In this document: positions 37,855 through 48,697 of the stretch, one piece after another
Position numbering within the stretch: position 1 is the first letter of the stretch
How the letters are laid out: each line of letters begins with the position of its first letter
Assembly: GCA_030549495.1 (NCBI GenBank)
Contig: JAUIRK010000168.1
Coordinates: 620,001-684,000 of the forward strand
Reading direction: 5' to 3'
Source: Nectonema munidae
Lineage: Eukaryota; Nematomorpha; Nectonematoida; Nectonematidae
DNA length: 64,000 nt
Notes under the pieces: model-generated
Databases searched by the model: none
Told to the model about the DNA's origin: nothing
The model's input: only the letters and a program-made list of their open reading frames with translations
Translations under genes and position numbers: made by a program

Positions 37855-38490
37855 ATTGTAGCTTCTATTCTTAATTTTATTTCTGATGTTTGTAATAAAT
37901 CTCTATAAAATGTACCGTTTGTTGTTTTTTTAGATTACTCTAAAGTTTTGGACTCTATCAATCATAACCTTCTATTATATAAGTTTAGCCTTTTTTTCTT
38001 TTTGCAAAAGAGTCGATGGTTATTCTCATAATTAAAAAAGACCTTTCTTTATTGAAGTCAACCAGATTAAAGCTAGTTCTCTTATACTCCAAAAAGGAGT
38101 TTCTCAATGCTCAATTCGTTGCACTCTTCTTGTTTTATTGTACATATACGACCTTTCTAAACAAATTTCTTCTCTTGCCTCACCCATTTTATTAGCTGCG
38201 AATTTTTAACGAATGATAAACGATTTTTACCAAATGTTATAAATTTAATTAATGAAGTATATTTTATCAATAAAGTTCTTGAAAAAAATTTCCTATTGTC
38301 TAAGATGAATTTGCTTAAAATCTTGCCAAATCTAATTACATTATTAATAAAATTTCTAGACTATCTGTTATTTTTTTCATATTTAAATATTTTTTACCAG
38401 CTTGGACAAGTTGAATCTTGTACTATTCCTATATATATATTATATACGGTCTGTTTAAAACCTGCTTCATTTTTTATACTAATTACACAT
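37855..38490 (+). pseudogene. LINE reverse-transcriptase fragment, plus strand
   Basis: Plus-strand pieces read VVFLDYSKVLDSINHNLLL (about 37,920), the region of the first RT aspartate (usually F-x-D-x-x-K-A-F-D). They continue with SSLILQKGVSQCSIRCTLL then VLLYIYDLSKQI (about 38,070-38,165), equivalent to the usual V-P-Q-G-S-x-L-G-P and IY-I-N-D-L motif. The YADD box was not identified. Several stops and shifts; a truncated CR1/Jockey-like copy. Confidence 0.75.
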
Positions 38491-38779
38491 TGAAGTAAAC
38501 AAATTTTTGGTATATATATAAAAAGTATAATTTTATAAGAGTATTCAAAGTTTTTTTATATTTGGTCTTACATTTTTTATGTAATAAGAGTTTAAAATAA
38601 ATGGCTATTTTATAGGTAGCCATTTTATACCCTTTAAAAATGACGATATTTTTATTTTTCTCAAATTTTAGATTTTTCTTAGTTTTTCCTTATTACACGG
38701 TATAATGACATTTTTAATGATATTTTTACTTCTGATGGGGTCCACGTTTTTTTCTAAATATTTTCAACTGAATCAATAA

Positions 38780-40630
38780 AAATGAGGGTTCATCAAAAGA
38801 TGTTTGTGCCGAAGAGTCATCGAGTATAGATAACATCTTTCAATTATTTCATGATCAAGATGCTTCAACATCAAAGTCATCAACTAGTGAAAGTGATTCC
38901 GACTCAATTTATGGAGAACTTTGCGCATCAGAAGAGGATGATGTTTCCCAAGAGTTAGAAAACGACTCCGATCAAAATACCAGAAGTATTGGCACGAGTC
39001 TCGAAAGTCAGCGTAGACTTTTATTTTCTATTAATGATTGTTTAGATGAAAATAGATTTGATAGAATTCCTGTACAGAAAGAAGAAACTTTTAGATCTGT
39101 ATTGAAAGCTAATTCTTTAGAAAAAAAACAAGGGATAAAAGATAAGGAACTTTTATGTTCAAATGTTAAACCAATAAATGTTGGTAGACGTAAGCGAAAA
39201 TATAATTAGAGGAGGTGTTGGTCTGAAATCAAATGTTTTTTCGGAATCCCTTAAAGAATGCTTGAATTTGTTTTTAAGTGAGTCAATTTTAAATGAAATA
39301 ATACATAAGACAAATATTTATATCAAAGATAACAATAAAGAAAAACTTGATGATGATAGGTATCCTCACATTCGTATCTACATTGAAGAACTGCATGCTT
39401 TTATTGGTCTGACTTATTTAAGAGCATTGCTAAAACAAAATTACTTGAGAGTAAAATTTTTGTGGTCAGATTTGGGTTGTCATATATTTGCTTCCACTAT
39501 GAGTATGAAGAGATTTTATTTTTTAAATAAACATTTGTGCTTTGATTTAGTTTCGACGAGAGAGAAAAGATGGAAGTTCGATAGATTTGCTGCATTTCGT
39601 AATATTTTTGAAATGTTTTGAAAATTGTCAAAAAATTAGAAATTTTTTTTAACAATAGATGAATCTTTGTATCCATCTAGAACTGCAGTAGAATTTCAAG
39701 TATATAGCCCACTTAAACCTGTAAAGTATGGACTGTTATTCAGATCTCTTTGAAGTGTTGAATATGCTTTTACATACCAATCAAACGCTTAAGCTGGCAG
39801 ACCAATTGAGGGCGAAGGCCCATATTATCTGAACACAACTGAAGAAACGGTTAAAGAGTTAATAAACAAAGTCAAGAGATCATGCAACATAAAAGGTAGA
39901 AATATCACTTTAGATAGATTTTATACATCTTTAAAATTAATTGAGTGGTTGTTTAAAGAAAAAATAACATGTTTAGGAACAATAATGACTACAAGAATAG
40001 GTATTCCCAGAGAACTTATTTCATTGACCGATAGAGATTATTTTTCTTACAAAATTTTTTGGGAAATAAACTATTTTAAGTCGTTAAGCTTACATAGTTA
40101 TTTTTAGGTGTTTCTTAAGATAAAAATAAAAAGCCAGCATTGTATAAACTGTATGACTATACAAAAGGTGGAGTTGATATATTTGATCAGATTATTTCTT
40201 ATATTACAAGTAATAGAAAAACTAAAAAATGGACTATAAAGGCTTGGAGCTTTATACTAGATACAGCAAGAGTTAATGCTGGAACTGTTTTTTGTTTGAA
40301 AAAATCAAAAGATCCTAGAAAAATTGATACGTTCTCTTTTGGTATAGAGCTTGTTAAGTCTTTAGTGTTTCCTTATATACGATCAAAACCTAGTTGTGGT
40401 CTTAGTACCAAAATAAAATCCAAAATTGCAACTATTTGCGATTTGTCAGATAATATAACTATTTCAAGCAGCGATTCATTTTTGGAAAAAACAGGGCCAG
40501 TTAGAAGATGTGATAAATGTTTAAAGTCTATTTCTGGAGACAACTACAAGAAACTTAAAGACAAATTGAAAAAAATAAAGCAGCAATGTCAGAAATGCGG
40601 AAAGGCATGTTGTAATGAACATTCATATTG
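38780..40630 (+). pseudogene. piggyBac transposase relic no. 3 with cysteine-rich tail
   Basis: An acidic N-terminal region (about 38,785-39,180) lacks an in-frame ATG. The core frame 39,178-39,621 includes EELHAFIGLTYLRALLKQN. The first catalytic region is LTIDESLYPSRTAVEF (about 39,645). The second is NITLDRFYTSLKLIEWLF (about 39,900). The third is KGGVDIFDQIISY in the frame starting 40,140. The C-terminus carries the cross-brace zinc-binding pattern CDKC, then CQKCGKACCNEHSYC (about 40,510-40,632). Three or more frame breaks exist. Right after the last cysteines the frame runs into the terminal repeat of a Tigger element, which supplies its current stop. Confidence 0.92.
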
Positions 40631-40631
40631 T

Positions 40632-42424
40632 ATTATTTCATCGTCTATAAGCCACACTTTTTTTACTGGGAACTTTCGATCAATTTACGGGTGCGGCCTA
40701 TAGACAAATATAAGAAATAAAGTTTTTTTTACCGCATTGTCAATATTCAATATATTCAATCCACAATCATACTTCTCATAATCATATACAAAGAAATGTC
40801 AATACAGTTTATTAAATTTAAAATTGATCAAAGTCTTCTTCATCTGAACTAGAACCAAACATGTTGTCATACTCCTTATGGGATAGGGTAACTGCATCAG
40901 TAGAGTCATAATAAAGTTCAACTTCCTCATCCCCTCTTCAACACTCACATCATCCGTGTTCTCCCACAAAAACTCATCCTGTGTCCCATCAAGTTTGTTT
41001 GAAATCCCACACTTCAAAAACCCATTTGTGATACAAGATGTAGGGATCTCCTTCCAGGACTCTACAATCCAAGTAAAGATGATTGGTAGATCAAACCTTT
41101 TTAGTCGTCCAGTGGGGATCCTTGCTTGGTTTCCGGTAGCCATCCACTCAGTCCATTTCTTCCTCATCCTCTGCTTGAAAGGACGGTTAAACGAGACATT
41201 CAATGGCTGCAGGACAGAGGTACGACCGCCTGGGATAATAGATAGTGTGGTCTTGATGTTTTTCAGCTTTTGCTAAAGAGAAGTTTGTCTTGTGGCACCT
41301 GAAACTGTCCAGGACTAAGATGGACGATTTCTTCAGCAAGCTGCCAGGTCTGGAATCCCATACTTGATTGACCCAGTCTTTTAAAAGGTTCTGGTCCATC
41401 CAACCTTTTGGATGCACTCTGACATGGAGACCAGAGGGAACTTTTCCTTCGGCAATTTCTTTCGTTTGAAGATTACAAAGGGGCTAGGTTGCCACCATCA
41501 GCAATGCAGGCCAGCATCACGGTGAAGTGGCTCTTCTCATGGCCGGTGGTGCGTATGGACACAGTCTTGCTCCCCTTAGAGGCGATGGTGGTGTTGGATG
41601 GCAGATCGAAGGTGAGGGGAGTCTGGTCTGCGTTGCCGATCTGGCTGAGGGAGTACTCTTGCTTCTTGCGTCCATCAATGATAAACTTCTGGAAGCTTAT
41701 CTTGTCCTTATACTGGTCTGTAAATCGTTGGGCTATTGTTGTCCTCCTTCGAACCGAGAGGTTGTGCCTTTCTAGGAACCTGGCAACCCAACCATAACTT
41801 GATTTGAATTCTGTTGCACCAAACTGAGGAGCGACTTGGAGAGCACGGACTCGCAGTTCTGTGGTGGATACTGGGATGCCTGCTTGTCGACGCCGTAGAA
41901 TCTCTTCTAAAAGCTTGGATTCCAACTCCGGGTATTTGGCTGAGCTAGCACGGTTGGTCATCTCTTCAAGGATGGGTCTGTTTCTTTTCCATCTTCGGAT
42001 GTTGGATTCATCGATACCAAAATGTCTGGCTGCACCACTGTTACCATGAAGGTCAGCATACTCAGTCATGGCAATCTTCTCCTTGACAGTCTATTGGATT
42101 CTTCTAGGCATGTTGTTGGTAGAGCAGTAGATAGATTTTGGAGGCTTAATATTTCATAGATGTCACTTGATTACTTCAAACCAAATTGATACCACTTGAT
42201 TATTTCACACTAGGTACCACTTTAATTACTTCACACCAAATAGACACCACTTGATTACCTCACACCAAATGGCACTCATATTGAATATTTTATATTGTAT
42301 TCTAAATCTAATCGGCTTGAGCTGCTGGATGTTTGTGGGTGCGGCTTATACACATAGGTAAGGTTTTTTACCTTGTATTTCGTTCAAAAGACCGGATGCG
42401 GCTTATAGACGATGAAATACGGTA
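40632..42424 (-). mobile_element. pogo/Tigger element, about 1.8 kb
   Basis: The ends are inverted repeats. TATTTCATCGTCTATAAGCC at the left (from about 40,631) matches the complement of GGCTTATAGACGATGAAATA at the right (to about 42,419). The element sits at the 3' end of the piggyBac gene. TA-type target duplications are expected for this superfamily and TA dinucleotides flank it, but a clear duplication cannot be proven in such AT-rich sequence. Confidence 0.85.
40799..42069 (-). pseudogene. Tigger transposase (HTH plus DDE_1), broken
   Basis: The minus-strand N-terminal frame 42,069-41,473 (198 aa) has an HTH (HFGIDESNIRRWKRNRP), a second CENP-B-like HTH (SSYGWVARFLERHNLSVRRR), and the start of the DDE domain with the first aspartate in GNADQTPLTFDLPSNTT. 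After a frameshift, 41,417-41,187 gives GWMDQNLLKDWV and the second aspartate in ILVLDSFRCHKT. After another shift, 41,203-40,799 gives LNVSFNRPFKQRMRKKWTEW. The third acidic position (normally QPLD) is Asn in this copy. The codon usage and GC content are visibly higher than the surrounding DNA, suggesting a relatively recent arrival. Not active. Confidence 0.9.
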
Positions 42425-43450
42425 TATGTTTTCAAAAATTTTAATTATATAACTAATATATTATTGTTTTATTACTACTAATAAATTTTTTAAAGTTTTT
42501 TTAATTTTCTAACGTGTTTTTTATGTTAAAATAAGCAATTGGTTTTTTACTTTATTTATGGCTTTATATCATTGGAACATAAAGTAGGATATGCAAGGTT
42601 CATTGATAGTCATGTATGCTTCTAGTTTTTTTTGAGATTTTGGATTAATGGTATCTAGTGTTTATAAAATTTGTTTAAAATCTAGAAGATTGGCTTTTGT
42701 TTTGCTCAAAATTTAAGATCAGTTCTTGGAAAATTGGTCTCTAGTTAATTAATCTGAAAAAATTCATTTCTTGACAATTCATTGAAAACTTGTCTACAAA
42801 ATATTTAATTTCATATAGATTAAAATTTTATACTAGATTTTGTTGCATGGTATTTTTTATATCCCTGTATAATAGTAATCAAGCCAAAACCACCCCTGTA
42901 TGTTTCATGACCATCCATTTAAGCTAATTATTATACTATATTTGAGTTTACATATCACACTATATAGTTTTGCATATTCATTTGGTCTAGGGGTGAAGCT
43001 CTAAATTTGTAAACAGAAGATCGTGGGTTTAAACCTTATTTCTATCAAAACTCTATACTTTTCAAATTTGATAAAACGTCATTTATAAACCATAACTCAG
43101 AATCTTTGGGGTGCTTAACATACTTTTTTAATATTTTTTGCAGGGGTGGAATCCGCTATTCAAAAACGATTCAATTTGTTAAAAAAAATACATTACAGCT
43201 AAATTCAGCGCCTTCTAAAAATATATAAAATATAAACAATCAAAAAACAAAAAACATGTTCACTTTTGATTCTTTTCTTATATCAGTTACATACATTATT
43301 TCAAGTTTATTATTCAAACTTTTTTTCAAAGTGTTTTACAGATTTATTATACAAAAAAATACTAATTGTCTTTCCATAAGTCGAAGTATTACTTTTTAAT
43401 AACATAATTATTGATTAAGTCGTATTTTATCTTTAAAATATTTAGTTTTT
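42425..43450. other. Non-coding stretch with a tRNA-like SINE head
   Basis: No coding segment. A box A-like TTGGTCTAGGGGTGAAGC at 42,982-42,999 and a box B-like GGGTTTAAACC at 43,025-43,035 have tRNA-like spacing on the plus strand, suggesting a diverged tRNA-derived SINE. Confidence 0.5.
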
Positions 43451-43460
43451 GATTTTTTAA

Positions 43461-43700
43461 AAATGATTGATTAATGACAAATTGACTGTGTTTCATAAAA
43501 AATTAATGTCATCAATCAACTCAGCGTACTTAAAAATGGTAGTTTTGACTTATTTTATTTTAAAAATAATTAACTTTTAATTTTCGACAAACTTGTCAAA
43601 AATGATTGATTAATGACAAATTGACTGTATTTCATAAAAAATTAAGGTCATCAATCAATTCAGCGTACATAAAAATGGTAGCTTTGACTTTTTTGCTAGC
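43461..43700 (+). repeat. Two 139-bp tandem units related to the large repeats
   Basis: AAATGATTGATTAATGACAA at 43,461 recurs at 43,600 (period 139 bp). The unit contains TTTCATAAAAAATTAAGGTC and AATTCAGCGTAC, recognisably similar to the right-part units of the large repeats (TTTTCATAAAAAA, AATTCAGCATA). It is a diverged remnant of that family lying about 150 bp upstream of an OTU relic. Confidence 0.6.
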
Positions 43701-43844
43701 AAAAGAGATTCTGAAATTTTTTTGAAAAACGGGGGGCGGAATCTGCCCCCTCACCTTGCGAAAAACTTGTATTAAATAGCCCTGCTTTAAATACGGTTAA
43801 AATTAAGAGTTAAAAACCTTGATGATACGATTGATAGTAGTGTT

Positions 43845-44400
43845 ATCGATTATAGACCATTAAATATTTATAAATCATTTATAACTGAGTCTATTACTTA
43901 TCTAATGAGTATGTCCCCCTTAAATCTTTAGGAAATGGTAACTTTTTGTTTAATTCAGTCTCACTTTTTTTATGATAACGAAAATTTTTCCAAAATATTA
44001 CGCTTTCTGACAACTTTTGAACTTATTAGAAATTTTGAAAAATATAATTTAGCAGTCAAGAAGATGCAATAAAAAGTGTATGTATAGAAGGGGGCTGGTC
44101 GAATGCTTTTACAATTTGGGCACTTGCAACAGTAATAGACACGCCTATAAGATTAGTTTATCCTCCCTATAATTCCATTGATGATTCAGCCTTACCTTAC
44201 TTTAAATAAAATGTTAAATCCTTTGAATTTCAACCATAAAAAAAAGAAATTCTTTTACAAATATTAAAATTTTACTTACATGTTCACGTTTTATTAGTCA
44301 TATTAGTTCAAATCCTAACCATTTGGTTCTTTTAGTTCAAAAAAAATGTTTACAACATGAAACCCAAAGTTTAACTTCAAAAACACCTTGTAATTACAGT
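43845..44400 (+). pseudogene. OTU-like cysteine protease relic, catalytic Cys lost
   Basis: Frames align with the OTU gene at 54.1-55.4 kb. SLGNGNFLFNSVSLFFYDNE (about 43,923 on) corresponds to TKGDGNCLFNSISIFFHDNE there. FELIRNFEKYN follows, then GWSNAFTIWALATVIDTP, IRLVYPPYNSIDDSA and NPNHLVLLV (catalytic His region). The nucleophile Cys is Phe, and the Asp two residues earlier is Asn. Stops and shifts are present. Unlike the 54-56 kb copies it has no MITE at G-W-S, so it shows the uninterrupted ancestral arrangement. Confidence 0.82.
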
Positions 44401-44657
44401 ACTGTGTTGGAGAATGATTCGGAGTAATCAGATCTGTGTATGTCCGCTTCTTCCAAGTTCTCTATGATCACCCATGTTATTTATGGTTATTGTATTTATG
44501 ACGAACATAATTATTTTTTTAAATCCATATAAATTAAGTACTCATGTCACGCAGATTAGCCCTCTTGGGGATACTGCGTTAATAAAAACGAAACCTAGAC
44601 ACATACCTCGCTGATGGTTTTGGAAATTGTGTAACTTCGCGTTTTGCCTCATATTCC

Positions 44658-44773
44658 TTAACCCTTTGAGGATTAGTGTGACACCGGTGTACCAAAAAAT
44701 AATAATCCTCTGCTTAAAACATACAAAAATGAAAGATTATTATTCTTCAAGATTCTGGTCCTCAAAGGGTTAA
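44658..44773. mobile_element. piggyBac-type MITE (TTAA-flanked, different family)
   Basis: TTAA at 44,658-44,661 and 44,770-44,773 enclose 108 bp. The ends CCCTTTGAGGA and TCCTCAAAGGG are perfect inverted repeats. The interior is also partly self-complementary (AATAATAATCCTC ... GATTATTATTCTTC). The internal sequence differs from the MITEs at 10.0 and 21.8 kb. Confidence 0.88.
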
Positions 44774-44779
44774 TATACT

Positions 44780-46150
44780 ACTTCTATTATTTTTATTGCA
44801 GCCATGCAACTTTCACGAAGCAAGAAAGAAATTGATACTTAGACTGCACTCAAAACAAAGCGCCTGCAGAGTATTGCACGGCAATAATTGTTGCTCAAAG
44901 AGATGGTATCCGAACTCTTCGATGTTATGTATATTTAAAATCTAATGATTGGTATATTCGCATGCTTTTATATATGATTTTGTTTATTTGTATAAAATGT
45001 TCGTGTTATGTCAACACTCAATGTTGTTATGTCCTTTTAGAATCCGTACTTTTTTCTATTTCTTTCCAAGTTCAGAACAAGCTTGTGATCCTATCACTTA
45101 ACGCAGACAACATCATCTTTCAATAACAATTTCTTTTTTCCGCTTTCAGTTACTTCACCTATTCCTTTCTCATACCCTTCCGCTCCCCAACGTCTTGCTC
45201 TAGCAAAGGCAAAAAAGCATTTCTTGTTATAAATGGCGTATAAAAATAAGGTAATCTTAGTGGATTAATTAAGGTAAAATTTAATGGATTACTATAAGCT
45301 TCGTTATATGAAGAATCTCGTTATAACGAATTCTTCTTTTCGTTATAAAAATTATTAATATATAAATTAAAGATTGGAGAAAGTAATAAAAATAAAGAAG
45401 AAAGACTAAATTTTAATTGCAAAAAAATATTAAGGGGAAGAAGATAGAAAAAAGGTAAAAATAATAGTGAAATAAATATTATAAAACATAAGATTAAAAT
45501 CAAGTAATTTCAAATATTAAGTTGGTTGAAAAGAGAGGAAATACAGAGAATAATCATTCGGGGTCAAAGTGATAGTATTGTAAAGCATTATGGTGGTATA
45601 AAATGATTAAGAAAAAAGAAAAAAAGAAATAAATATTAATCGATTTTAAAAGGATAAATTGGAGTAAATTAAGTTTGGGGAGCCAAATAATAATTATTTT
45701 AATTTTTTACGACTTAATATTGCAAAGATATTTTATTTCAAAAGGTAGAATATTTCAGGTCCTAATGGAATTAGGAATAAAATATTGACTGCATAGTTTT
45801 TTGTTCGCAAATAGTTCTTTTATATATTTTTTATTTCTAAAATTGTGATTATGAGTAGTGGTTGAATCTATCAAAATGTGGCGAAGTAACCATAGGTTAA
45901 GTTTAAAAAGTGCAGTTCATTTAGATCAAGTATGTGATATTTAGCACAGATCGTTGATATGAAAGAGTTTTGATTTAGCCCAAATTATGTTAACGTAAGA
46001 CAGTTAAAGTTGAATAAAAGCTTAATAAAGATTTAATTTATTACTAGTATTTAAAATATTTTTTATCATATAAACAGGCTTAGTAAGAGAATATTTCCCT
46101 AATAACTTTTTTATATAGATTAATTTAAATTTTAATTATGATTTAAAGAT
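44780..46150. other. Non-coding stretch
   Basis: No gene recognised. A short inverted repeat (GAAGAATCTCGTTATAACGAATTCTTC-like, about 45,310-45,338) is present. The remainder is AT-rich with purine-rich tracts. Confidence 0.5.
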
Positions 46151-46169
46151 TATACCGAGATAATTCATA

Positions 46170-47890
46170 TAGTTCGTTTCAGTTAAGATTTTTTTGACCG
46201 ATAGCAAGATGTAGAACGTATCTGTAATTGAATGTCAAATATTTCGTTTTAGAGAAATTAATGAGCAAATCATTTTTAATACACCAATTATTGAAGTTAT
46301 CTAAGAATTCCATTATTGTTGATTGTTCGTTATTAAAGTGAAATGTCCCAGCACAATCATCAGCATATAAGAATGACACAGTTTCATGTTGTTTAAGTTG
46401 AAAAATGTCATTGATGTAAATATTAAAAAGGAGTTAAGCTAAAGCGGAACCTTGTAGAACACCATTGGAGATTGAGTATAAATTTGAATTTCCATTAAAA
46501 TATTTATATTGCATACGATCGTTGAGAAAACTTTTGAGCATTTAATTTGCCTCTATAACCATACTTGTGGAGCTTATCAAATAAAATATAGTGGTTAACC
46601 CTATCAAAGGCACTACCAAAATCAAAAAAGATAGTAATACCTGGTTTTCTTTATCAACTTAAGAAGCAATACTGTGGTATAGATGCGTAGCTTCATCTTG
46701 TGTGGATAAGTTTTTTCTTGAACCGAATTGATACTTGTTTGTTCAAAGATTATCCTTTCAAAAATTTTGCTATAGTAGGGCAGGATAGGAATGGATCGAT
46801 AGTTAGAGACTTCATTTTTGGCACCTTGTTTATGAATGGGTACCGTTTTACGTTTAGAGGGATAGATTCCAGTGTTATAAATTAAATTATAAAGATACAC
46901 TTTTCATGGAAAAAATATGGAATGCGAATTAAGCATATGTTGCTTGTATTGCAGTCATAACCCCATTTATTTGACTTTTTTATGCGTTGTGCAGTTAAAT
47001 TGATGTCATATTCGAATAATTTTGTTGAAATAGAAAGTGTTGACATTAAAAATAATTATATTATCACAAGAAAGTGGAGAAGCTTTACAAGAATTGAAAA
47101 TACTCGAGAAAAATTTATTCAGTGAGTCACAAGTTAATTCTGGGTAAGATTTTGCATTATTGTTTTTTCCAAGTAAATTAAAATTTTCAATTGTTTTTAG
47201 GTTGTTTAAATTATTAGCCAATTCTTCTTCTATATAGTCGTTTTTTTTTTGAAAATTCCTTGGAAATAAGTATTTCTGTAATTTTTGAATTATTAAACAT
47301 ATGGCTATCAGCAGAGGCATTGTATTGTTTGTAAAGTTAGTTTTTTATGCTTTTAATTTTTAATTATTGCAGAACCATGGATTATGTTTAGAATGGGAGA
47401 GTTTATTTATCTTTTTGATAAGGCTTATTAAGCATTGAATTTTGCATATTAGTAAAGAGAAATAGTCAATAGGATTTAGTGGAAACAACCTTATAAATTG
47501 GAAATTATAAATTGTTTGTATTTTTGATTAAATTTTTAATAATTACAAAGTTTGGCAAATTATTAGATACGTCCGCTAGGATGTTACCTGAGAGGATTAT
47601 GTTGTATTGGATAAATATATGTTATCAAATAAAGAACTGGAATTGTGAGTAAATCTAGTCAAATTAAGAAATCTCAATTCAGAACCGTTAATATGTGATT
47701 TAATTAAATCGATATTAAAGTCTCTGGATAAGATAATTTTTTGACATTTGTGATACAGAATAAGATTCAATACTTCAGTTATAAGAACTTCAATATTTTT
47801 ACTAGATTGTTATCTGTTGATGACAATGATAAGATTGAAAGGTTAGACAATTTAACTGAAAAAATTCAAATGAGGATGTGAGAGGTGCTT
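46170..47890 (-). pseudogene. LINE (endonuclease plus RT) relic, minus strand
   Basis: In minus-strand order: an endonuclease piece ILSRDFNIDLIKSHINGSEL (about 47,735-47,670); a linker (47,320-47,006); RT motifs GIYPSKRKTVPIHKQGAKNE and NYRSIPILPYYSKIFERII (46,880-46,745); an AFDRVNHYILFDKLHKYGY piece (about 46,610-46,550); and the catalytic box SFLYADDCAGTF (about 46,376-46,340), followed by WCIKNDLLINFSKTKYL. The arrangement is CR1/Jockey/L2-like. Many frame breaks are present. It ends just before the low-complexity region that leads to the satellite. Confidence 0.85.
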
Positions 47891-47894
47891 TCAA

Positions 47895-48697
47895 AATGAT
47901 AATTAGACGATGTGATATATCAAGATTCAAATTGTTTCAAATTTCAGTAGGAGTATTTTATGTTGGGTTTTGAGAAAAAATGCCCACATGTGCCCACCTA
48001 TGCCCAGTAATGCCCACCTTTATTTTCTTCATGGAAAAAAATAAAATTTTCAATAATAAAATGAAAAAAAGTGCATAAAGTTTTTTTTCAAGTTTTAAAA
48101 TATTTTTGAGTAGTTTCTTAATTTTTATTTGATATTAACAAATTTTTTGAATTATTTTTCTTTTTTCTCGAACAAACTAATTATCCATTCAATCCTCAAT
48201 TTACGGTCCTGGCAAAATGAGCTGACAGAAAAGCTTACAAGAAAAACTTTAATAACTTTAAAAATATTCAATGAATTGACTTGAAATTTAAAATACTAAT
48301 AGAACATGATAAAATATATAATCTTGTAAAGTTACATAAGAATCTAACCTATAGATTTTATATTATGATCATTCAAAATTCGGAAATTTTTTCGGTAGCC
48401 ATTTTTGTGGCAAAATAAGCTGACAGAATCAACAGCCATTTTATCGGTTTTTTAAAAATGGAGATTTTCGTAATTATCTTTTTTCTTTGATTTTCAAATT
48501 TAATTTCATTTTTACTACTCGTAAGTTCTCTAAACAACTTTACAAGTTTTTTACTTTCGTAGATGTAATTAAGAATTTTAAGCCTATTTAACTTTTAAAA
48601 TAAACTATGCTCTAATATTTTATTTTTTTCTTATAGTTATAATATTGATATCACATATGACATTTTTAACTTCCAATTTTTATATGAAACTTTTTTT
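47895..48697. other. Low-complexity stretch before the satellite array
   Basis: Contains four short TGCCCAC repeats (about 47,979-48,018) and two direct copies of GGCAAAAT(G/A)AGCTGACAGAA near 48,212 and 48,410. No coding segment. Confidence 0.55.

Noticed and set aside
41489..42049. Plus-strand open frames over the Tigger gene
   Set aside because: They are antisense shadows of the minus-strand transposase. Their translations have no domain.
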